The notes under the pieces are model-generated. The model had not been told where the DNA came from. It was given only the letters and a program-made list of their open reading frames with translations, and did no database searches. From NCBI GenBank assembly GCA_026874595.1, contig CM049310.1, positions 45,415,058 to 45,479,057 of the forward strand: 64,000 nt of DNA, written 5' to 3'. Shown piece after piece: positions 61,342 through 64,000 of the stretch. Origin of the DNA: Sipunculus nudus. Taxonomy: Eukaryota > Annelida > Sipuncula > Golfingiida > Sipunculidae. Both the position numbers and the translations under genes were made by a program. Each line of letters starts with the position of its first letter. Position 1 is the first letter of the stretch.

Positions 61342-62518
61342 AAAGAAGCTTATCATTGTCACCGCCGAACGAAGCTGGGAATCATACGAAAACTGCGAGA
61401 GAGAACAGACTATTAGTGTAACTTCATATGATCAATTCTACGGTTTAGGATAAAATTAGGAATCGTCTGAAAGTCATTAGTTTGGGATGCTTATGTCATA
61501 GCCATAGGCTATGGTGAATTCCAAAGTGCGTTTAGTATTGTGTCAGCCGTTGTATACTTGTACCTGCAAGGGATCGTCCGGGTCCGAGTTTGCTTTCAGA
61601 ATTTTACAATTTACATGCACTGTTTTGCGAAGGTTACTTACACGTGCATATTTCTGTCTAAAATATATAATATTTAAACCGTCATTGGAACGGAATTGAA
61701 ACGTGTATCTTTCCGCAATTGTATTCTGTGCCAATTCAGGGTAAACGTAAAACAGCATGCTTTTCTGTACAGGCGCATGGTACGGGTTGTACAATGTTAT
61801 GAAATCACAAACGTAATAAGCATCACAAAAGCTGAGCACAGGCTCCCATTGTTATGAAAAATATTATCATTTTGACCTCCGGTGACCAACAGATGCTACT
61901 ATTTAATTATACTAGTTAAGTTATCTGTGGCCATTTTTTTTTTACTTTAATAACAATCATTGAAAGGAAACTTGTATTGTTATAACTCATCATTCTCAAA
62001 TAATAATAAAAAAACAAGGCATTTATAAAATGCTACTTTTCTGATAATACTATATGAGCTGCATTGGCGGAGGTCTGCGCTCTTTGAGTGTTTTTCTAGT
62101 TGTATTTGTAATGGGTTACTAACTGGCACTAATGGGTTGTGTTTCAGTAGACTTCCTATATTTGTGTGAATATGTGACGGAGTAGGAATAATTGACCAGC
62201 ACGGTTTTGAGCACGGACCAGTATTCCTTGCAATAAAATTAATTATTGAGTGACTATACGGAACAAGTCCACACATACAAGGCAAACAATCTGTCAAGCC
62301 ATCAGCTAGGATCGCGAAGCATATTGCTGGAGCAAGGGCCGGGACCACCATTGTATATTTCGAGAAGTGATCTATATATTTGAATGGTAGGTTAATCGTG
62401 CACCGTTTGTACTAACCTTTGTTTCTGTATGAAAAACAGCTCTGCCAATTGAAATGCCATTTTTTATCTGTAGAATAATAAGTGTCATTTCATACGATAG
62501 GAGAATATATAGAGGCAG
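61342..62518. other. no supported gene; possible old repeat end
   Basis: The frames at 61,543-61,839 and 61,980-62,351 (minus) show no domain. ttggcggaggtctgcgctct at 62,064 resembles a widespread repeat end I have seen in invertebrate DNA; that is recollection, not proven here. Confidence 0.4.
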
Positions 62519-62710
62519 CAAGGGCGGATCCAGGATTTAGGAAAAATAGGGATCCAACTCTGGGGGACTAATGATAAAACCTAAAGAAAAACCCGTAATT
62601 CGGGAAAGGGACGGGTCCAGGCCGCCGAAAATCGACTGAAACCTTTAAAAAAGGTTGCGGCGGCTGAAATTGGGGGTCCCAATTCCGCCCCCCCCCCCCC
62701 CCCCAAAGCA
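62519..62710 (+). mobile_element. aagggcggatccagg-family short element, copy 3
   Basis: Starts gcaagggcggatccaggatt, the inverse of the ends near 9,856 and 32,630, and ends in a poly-C run. It lies about 90 bases upstream of the transporter exon. Confidence 0.55.
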
Positions 62711-62795
62711 CGATTCGCTTCTTGTATAACACAGATAATTTCAATCTTGGTAATTGTTACTATTACGCCATTTTAAGTGATACTTCTTATTTCAG

Positions 62796-63276
62796 ACGAT
62801 GGCCTTTGGATTATGCAGAGGAAACCTTCCTAGGGAAAATGAAAACCACCAACAAACCGGGGAAAAAGTTGAATTGAAGCGGCGAATAAGCTTATACCAA
62901 GCCCCGGCTGTGATCGTTGGCCTTATAATTGGTGCCTCCATTTTTATAACGCCTGGAAAAGTTCTCGAAGGAACCGGAAGTCCGGGTGTCGCCATTTTGA
63001 TATGGTCGTTGGCGGGAGTGCAAGCGACTGTGGGAGCGTTATGTTATATAGAGCTGGGAGTGACGTATCCTTCATCAGGGGAGAAATACGCCTATCTCGA
63101 AAAAATGTACAGCCCCGCGGTGGCGTTCTGCTACATGTGGATGTATCTTTTTATGTTCAGACCTGGCGTACAAGCAATTAAATGCATCACTTTTGGAAAA
63201 TATATTCTACAACTAGCGTTCCCGGACTGTAATCCCCCAGAAAGCGCTGTCAAACTGCTTGGTGTCCTTCTTTGCG
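62796..63276 (+). CDS. SLC7-family amino acid transporter, first coding exon
   Basis: Encodes the N-terminal 159 residues of an SLC7-type light-chain amino acid transporter, a plasma-membrane exchanger that normally pairs with an SLC3 heavy chain. The start is ATG at 62,799, three bases after a good splice acceptor (cttatttcag), so a 5' non-coding exon probably lies upstream. The cytoplasmic N-terminus ends LKRRISLYQAP. TM1 (about residues 34-54) holds GASIFITPGK, matching the unwound substrate-binding helix. TM2 contains WSLAGVQATVGALCYIELG, and 'FRPGVQAI' fits the conserved RP region of TM4. Cys144 in FPDCNPPESAVKLL aligns with the cysteine that forms the disulfide to the heavy chain. The exon ends at a gcg|gtaatg donor in phase 1. 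The family's GSGIF/GAGIF motif is GASIF here, and 'SGG' is SGE. Cystine/glutamate-like, LAT and b(0,+) types cannot be separated from this part. Confidence 0.92.
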
Positions 63277-63346
63277 GTAATGTTATATTTTTTCTTTTCA
63301 ATTATCAATAATTTAATAAGCAAATGATATTTATTTAACTGTTTTA

Positions 63347-63406
<60 letters not shown>

Positions 63407-63761
63407 GATTGACTTTATTCATTCGAAAAAAAAAAAAAAAATATCTTTCCGTTAATAAGCTTAAACAATTCGGTGAGAAGACAGTTCATTTGAATTTAGT
63501 AAAATATGAATATTTTTCAGCGGTAAATTATGTTATGTAAAAACTAAATAAGTAATTTTTCTAACTCAGGTTATGGTATATTCGATTTTGGATTTAAGTT
63601 AATTAAATACTTAATGCATTTAAAGAAACTATTTATATTCCCGTTGAAATTAATGTTTTCAGTGCAATCATCAAATTATAAAATACAGCTAAGATTTTGA
63701 ATGCATCAAATATCAACGGGAAGCTACACCTTAATAGCTGCATTTTTAATTCTTTTTCCAG
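63277..63761 (+). other. intron of the SLC7-family gene
   Basis: 485 bases from gtaatg to ttttccag. It contains a (TA)n run at about 63,350-63,412. The reading frame across the join is kept (phase 1). Confidence 0.85.
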
Positions 63762-63887
63762 TTTCCGTGACGTATATTAATGTCAAGGACGTGGAATGGT
63801 CAAACCGAGGCCATTCTCTGCTGGCCGGGATGGTGGCACTCACACTCGGGTCTATGATAGTTATAGGATTTATAGCTATGGGACAAG
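63762..63887 (+). CDS. SLC7-family amino acid transporter, second coding exon
   Basis: 126 bases that continue the first exon after a polypyrimidine acceptor (tctttttccag). Joined, it reads VSVTYINVKDVEWSNRGHSL and LLAGMVALTLGSMIVIGFIA, ending MGQG. It fits the end of TM4/TM5 and the 'V(K/R)W..R....F...K' stretch of the SLC7 light-chain family. The donor is caag|gtgagc. Later exons (remaining membrane helices) lie beyond the window, so the gene is partial. Confidence 0.85.
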
Positions 63888-64000
63888 GTGAGCACAGGGG
63901 CTTATTTAGCTTATTGTAAAAGGGGGAGGATCGAGATGCTGGTAAGAACCAGCTCCAGTGCATTCTCTTTATATACCGGTACCATAGTAAATGGTTGGCT
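63888..64000 (+). other. start of the next SLC7 intron
   Basis: Begins gtgagcac; nothing further recognised before the window ends. Confidence 0.7.

Overview
The window is animal nuclear DNA: AT-rich, dense in repeats, with spliced exons and no operon-like structure. Most likely it comes from a mollusc, probably a bivalve. This is an inference from the type of Helitron (OTU, Rep, Pif1 helicase and endonuclease domains), the long tandem arrays with 'gaccttgacctt' motifs, the (TA)n tracts and the many short inverted-repeat elements. No species can be named from the sequence alone.

Only one host gene is well supported: the 5' coding part of an SLC7-type amino acid transporter at the right edge (exons 62,796-63,276 and 63,762-63,887, + strand). 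It continues past the window. Everything else I can support is mobile or tandemly repeated DNA, or its remains.

Layout. 0-11 kb: a 334-bp tandem duplication, a hairpin repeat, and a minus-strand fragment of a long-terminal-repeat family (9.2-10.0 kb). 11.3-15 kb: an array of ~338-bp units sitting inside an array of ~381-bp units. 17 kb: a decayed non-LTR reverse transcriptase fragment. 18.8-21.1 kb: a non-autonomous hAT-like transposon with an 8-bp target duplication. 21.2 kb: a pogo/Tigger-like mini-element. 24.3-25.5 kb: a foldback with 171-bp repeats. 28.2-32.2 kb: a 4-kb minisatellite of 33-bp units (about 120 copies) with higher-order structure, abutting a dispersed repeat that recurs at 61 kb. 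36.5-38.2 kb: a 1,733-bp inverted-repeat transposon with a perfect 6-bp target duplication. 39.0-39.7 kb: the 3' end of a non-LTR retrotransposon. 40.7-46.8 kb: a decayed Helentron whose endonuclease is split by a 1.24-kb inverted-repeat element. 47.3-51.3 kb: three families of tandem repeats, one interrupted by two tRNA-derived SINE-like copies. 53.2-55.4 kb: a second hAT-like element with an 8-bp target duplication. 55.7-59.2 kb: two Tigger-like elements, the second split by a 1.55-kb solo LTR. 59.2-60.2 kb: an inverted partial copy of the same LTR.

The window therefore reads mainly as a stratified record of insertions. Three nestings give a relative order (element in Helentron; LTR in Tigger; SINE pair in a tandem array), and several elements retain exact target duplications. 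No multi-gene host system was found. The most unusual items are the minisatellite, whose commonest variants are silent in one minus-strand frame, and the 6-bp-duplication transposon.
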